Source: an uncultured Bacillota bacterium (GTDB lineage Bacteria; Bacillota; Limnochordia; Limnochordales; ZCTH02-B6). Taken from it: DNA of 17,495 bases. The stretch is from contig CALFSR010000183.1 of assembly GCA_937916565.1 (NCBI GenBank), positions 1 to 17,495 of the forward strand, written 5' to 3'. The notes beneath the pieces are model-generated. The model was not told the origin of the DNA. It saw nothing but the letters and a program-made list of their open reading frames with translations, and did not search any database. Of this stretch, positions 15,183 through 17,495 are shown one piece after another (position 1 is the stretch's first letter; each line of letters begins with the position of its first letter). The translations under genes were made by a program, and so were the position numbers.

Positions 15183-16205
15183 ATGGCGGCGGACACCATG
15201 GAGGCGGCCGTTTTCCGGGGGGACGGGCGGCTCTCCATCGAAACCGTGCCCGTTCCGCGGATACGCCGGGACGACGACGTGCTCTTGCGGGTGCTAGCGT
15301 GCGGCGTGTGCGGCACCGACCTGCACATCCTTTCGGTACCGCCGGGCCACCCGGCGACGCCCGGCGTCGTGCTGGGCCATGAGTACACGGGCGAAGTGGT
15401 GGAGGTCGGCCCGGCCGTCACGCACCTTAGGCCCGGCGACCGCGTCGTGGTGGACGCGAACCTCAAATGCGGCCATTGCCTTGCCTGCCGTTGCGGGCGC
15501 GCCCACATGTGCGCCAACATGACGACCCTCGGCATTTACCTCGACGGCGGTTTTGCCCCCTACAACGTTGCGCCCGCGGCGGCCCTGCATCCCATCGACC
15601 CAAGCGTTCCCCCGCACCTGGCCGCGTTCGCCGAGATCTTGTCCTGCGTCGTCAACGGGGCGCGTAAAGTGAGAATGGGTCCGGGCGACACGGTCGTCAT
15701 CCTGGGTGCGGGCCCGGCGGGGCTTCTATTCACCCAGATGGCCCGTGCCGCCGGAGCAAGGGTCGTGGTGGCGGAGGTCAGCCCTTACCGCCAGCGTTTC
15801 GCCCGGGAGTGCGGCGCGGACTTGGTCGTCAACCCGGCGGCGGAAGATCTGGTGCAGGCCGTCATGGCCGTCACCAAGGGCGGGGCCGACGTGGTCATCG
15901 ACGCGGTTGGGTCCCAGTTCGCCGCGGCCTTGCCGCTGGTGCGCCGACAAGGACAGGTGCTTCTCTTTGGCATGGACGCCACGGCGCAAGCTCCCGTGCG
16001 GCAGGTGGACATTACCCGCAACGAGATCGAGGTGCGCGGCACGTACATCGCCGACGGGACTTTTCCGGCGGCCATCCGGCTCATCGAAGCCGGCGTGCTG
16101 CCGCTGGAAAAGCTCATCACCCACCGGGTTTCCGTCAAGGAACTGCCCGCGGCCTTGGGCGCCCTCCGGCGCCGGGAGGCTATCAAGGTCATCGTCGAGC
16201 CGTAG
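15183..16205 (+). CDS. Zinc-dependent medium-chain dehydrogenase (threonine/sorbitol dehydrogenase-like)
   Basis: A 340-residue cytoplasmic MDR-superfamily oxidoreductase, likely oxidising a polyol or sugar hydroxyl. Catalytic zinc ligands: Cys43 in GVCGTD and His66-Glu67 in LGHEYTGE. Structural zinc ligands: Cys96, Cys99, Cys102 and Cys110, with an additional Cys104 inside the loop. The Rossmann motif GAGPAG is at residues 175-180. Glu198 at the end of the next strand favours NAD over NADP. Start ATG 15183 follows GAAGG by about four bases and gives the usual family length. The frame is open back to an ATG at 15141, but that would place the operator at 15152-15165 inside the coding region. 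A second possible start is ATG 15198. Downstream is the RbsB-like SBP gene. The precise substrate is not determinable. Confidence 0.87.
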   Translation: MAADTMEAAVFRGDGRLSIETVPVPRIRRDDDVLLRVLACGVCGTDLHILSVPPGHPATPGVVLGHEYTGEVVEVGPAVTHLRPGDRVVVDANLKCGHCLACRCGRAHMCANMTTLGIYLDGGFAPYNVAPAAALHPIDPSVPPHLAAFAEILSCVVNGARKVRMGPGDTVVILGAGPAGLLFTQMARAAGARVVVAEVSPYRQRFARECGADLVVNPAAEDLVQAVMAVTKGGADVVIDAVGSQFAAALPLVRRQGQVLLFGMDATAQAPVRQVDITRNEIEVRGTYIADGTFPAAIRLIEAGVLPLEKLITHRVSVKELPAALGALRRREAIKVIVEP

Positions 16206-16221
16206 CCGCAAGCTGGCGGCT
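16204..16221 (+). terminator. Weak stem-loop at the dehydrogenase stop codon
   Basis: AGCCGC at 16204-16209 pairs with GCGGCT at 16216-16221 around a 6-base loop, and is followed only by TTGGTT. The stem is short and the T-run poor, so at most it causes partial termination before the next gene. The remaining 150 bp up to the SBP start contain no clear promoter or gene. Confidence 0.3.
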
Positions 16222-16374
16222 TTGGTTCAAGCGCCCATGGATTAAGGGGGGGATGCGGCGGCAAAGACACGGACGTCTCTTTGAGCAGGCGCAAGAGGAG
16301 CCGGCCAAGGACGCCGGCGGGGGAAGCGGGAGCCGCTGGAATAACGGCATTTCCATGCAAAGGAGGCTGGAAGC

Positions 16375-17325
16375 GTGAAGAGGTTTTTGTCCGTTTTGCT
16401 GGTGGCGGCGTTGGCGCTGGGATTGGCCGTCTCGGCCTTTGCCCAGTCGGCGACAAGCCGCGGCGACATCCGCATCATCGTGGTCACTCACGGCACGGCC
16501 GCGGACCCGTTCTGGTCCGTCGTGGCCCGGGGCGTGGACGAGGCGGCCCGGGACATGGGCGTCCGGGTGGAGTACCGGGCGCCGGAAACGTTTGACATGA
16601 TCCAGATGGCCCAGCTGATCGACGCCGCCGTGGCGGCCCGCCCGCACGGTCTTGTGGTGTCGATCCCCGATCCGGACGCCTTGGAAGCCTCCATCCGCGC
16701 TGCGGTCGCGGCCGGCATCCCGGTGATCTCCATCAACTCGGGCTCTGACGTGAGCAAGGACTTCGGCGCCTTGCTGCACGTGGGCCAGGAGGAGTACTTG
16801 GCGGGCGTCGGCGCCGGCGAGCGCATGCGGGCTGCGGGCGTGACCAGCGCGGTCTGCATCAACCATGAGGTGGGCAACCTCGCCCTTGACCAGCGCTGCC
16901 AGGGCTTTGCCGACGGCCTGGGCGGCAACGTGGAAGTGCTGGGCGTGCACGGCGACTTCACCGAGATTCGCAACGCCGTCGAGATCTACCTGCGCCGCAA
17001 CACCGGCGTCCAGGGCATCCTGACGCTCGGCCCCGTGGGCGCGGACCCCACCTTGGCCGCCCTGGAGTCCGTGGGCCGGGTGGGCCAGGTGCAGTTCGGA
17101 ACGTTTGACTTGTCTCCGGCCATCCTGGAGGCGCTCGACGCCGGCCGGATGAGCTTCGCGATCGACCAGCAGCAGTACTTGCAGGGCTACTTGCCCATCG
17201 TGCTGCTCACCCAGCACGCCCTTTACGGCGTCATGCCGGCCGTCCAGGTGTACACGGGCCCCGGTTTCGTCACCCCGGACAACGCCGCCGCTGTCCAGGC
17301 TTTGAGCGAGGCTGGCATCCGGTGA
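16375..17325 (+). CDS. RbsB-like sugar ABC transporter SBP (Peripla_BP_4)
   Basis: A 316-residue extracytoplasmic sugar-binding protein of the ribose/galactose/inositol class. Residues 1-23 are a signal peptide (KRF, hydrophobic core, VSAFA before QS) with no lipobox cysteine. The first lobe carries VTHGTAADPFWSVVARGVDEAARDMG, with Phe-Trp placed to stack on a sugar ring. GLVVSIPDPDALEASIRAAVAAGIPVISINSG is the typical second strand-helix unit, and FGTFDLSP and FAIDQQQYLQGYLPI mark the C-terminal lobe. GTG 16375 is preceded by AAAGGAGG with eight bases of spacing, a strong site. It is followed by a stem-loop and a permease gene start. The ligand is probably a monosaccharide or polyol; position next to a zinc dehydrogenase fits. 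The cognate ATPase is outside the window. Confidence 0.88.
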   Translation: MKRFLSVLLVAALALGLAVSAFAQSATSRGDIRIIVVTHGTAADPFWSVVARGVDEAARDMGVRVEYRAPETFDMIQMAQLIDAAVAARPHGLVVSIPDPDALEASIRAAVAAGIPVISINSGSDVSKDFGALLHVGQEEYLAGVGAGERMRAAGVTSAVCINHEVGNLALDQRCQGFADGLGGNVEVLGVHGDFTEIRNAVEIYLRRNTGVQGILTLGPVGADPTLAALESVGRVGQVQFGTFDLSPAILEALDAGRMSFAIDQQQYLQGYLPIVLLTQHALYGVMPAVQVYTGPGFVTPDNAAAVQALSEAGIR

Positions 17326-17349
17326 GCCGGAGCCGGATGAACACGGCGA

Positions 17350-17374
17350 GCGCAGGGACCGCGCGTCCCTGCGC
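17350..17374 (+). other. Perfect 10-bp stem-loop between RbsB-like SBP and permease genes
   Basis: GCGCAGGGAC at 17350-17359 pairs exactly with GTCCCTGCGC at 17365-17374 around a 5-base loop. It lies in the 68-bp gap after the SBP stop. No T-run follows, so read-through into the permease is expected. The position mirrors the hairpin at 12718-12749 in the other transporter operon, consistent with stabilising the SBP message. Confidence 0.72.
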
Positions 17375-17393
17375 CGCCCTCCGGTGAGGGACG

Positions 17394-17495
17394 ATGGCGC
17401 GTGCGGACGCGGCCGTGCGGGCCGACGAACGTCTCAAACCCCTAAACCCGTTCCAGCGGCTGCTCAACCGGCCGGACTTCGGCGCCATTGGCGGC
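17394..17495 (+). CDS. RbsC-like sugar ABC transporter permease, N-terminal fragment
   Basis: Only the first 34 codons are inside the window; the frame is still open at the edge. The visible end, QRLLNRPDFGAIGG, closely resembles the cytoplasmic N-terminus of RbsC/BPD_transp_2 sugar permeases just before their first membrane helix. ATG 17394 has GGTGAGG a few bases upstream (rather short spacing). Its place directly after an RbsB-like SBP supports the assignment. Whether this is a permease alone or a fusion cannot be seen. Confidence 0.7.
   Translation, partial: MARADAAVRADERLKPLNPFQRLLNRPDFGAIGG

Overview
The window is GC-rich throughout and densely coded, with frequent GTG and TTG starts preceded by strong AGGAGG-type ribosome sites. 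It also carries cre/LacI-type operators of the TGTAAnCGnTTACA kind and a CcpA-like LacI regulator. Together these suggest a high-GC, deep-branching member of the Bacillota. All three complete solute-binding proteins (SBPs) have ordinary signal peptidase I signals (A-x-A then Q) and no lipobox cysteine, which suggests a periplasm and therefore a diderm lineage such as Limnochordia. This taxonomic reading is inference; there is no rRNA in the window.

Layout. (1) 1-342: C-terminal end of a glycine betaine/choline-type SBP (+), followed by a bidirectional terminator. (2) 535-6303: a branched-chain amino acid (HAAT/Liv-type) ABC system. Its SBP gene is on the minus strand and diverges from a tight plus-strand operon of two ATPases, two permeases and a short-chain dehydrogenase (livG-livF-livH-livM-SDR). 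(3) 6329-7933: a gamma-glutamyltransferase-family Ntn hydrolase (-), convergent with the SDR. (4) 7996-8071: a 16-bp tandem repeat between this gene and the next. (5) 8086-13825: a minus-strand cluster read as SBP, fused double permease, ATPase, LacI-family regulator; the importer is of the FbpABC/AfuABC class. (6) 14228-17495: a divergent plus-strand group of Cof-type HAD phosphatase, zinc-dependent medium-chain dehydrogenase, RbsB-like sugar SBP and the first codons of an RbsC-like permease.

How it may work together. The most interesting part is 8086-16205. Two LacI/CcpA-type operators sit in front of the AfuA-like SBP gene (13893-13904) and the dehydrogenase gene (15152-15165). The LacI regulator in the same cluster has CcpA-like recognition-helix residues. 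The SBP lacks the Tyr-Tyr ferric-binding dyad of FbpA and has His-Asp in what appears to be the same place. I infer a carbohydrate, possibly sugar-phosphate, uptake module: importer, HAD phosphatase to remove phosphate, dehydrogenase to oxidise the sugar or polyol, and a second importer for the unphosphorylated sugar. The substrate cannot be fixed from sequence alone.

Both SBP-permease junctions in this half carry a perfect long stem-loop without a U-tract (12718-12749 and 17350-17374), as expected for mRNA stabilisers that let the SBP be made in excess. No tRNA, rRNA, CRISPR array, insertion sequence or phage gene was seen.
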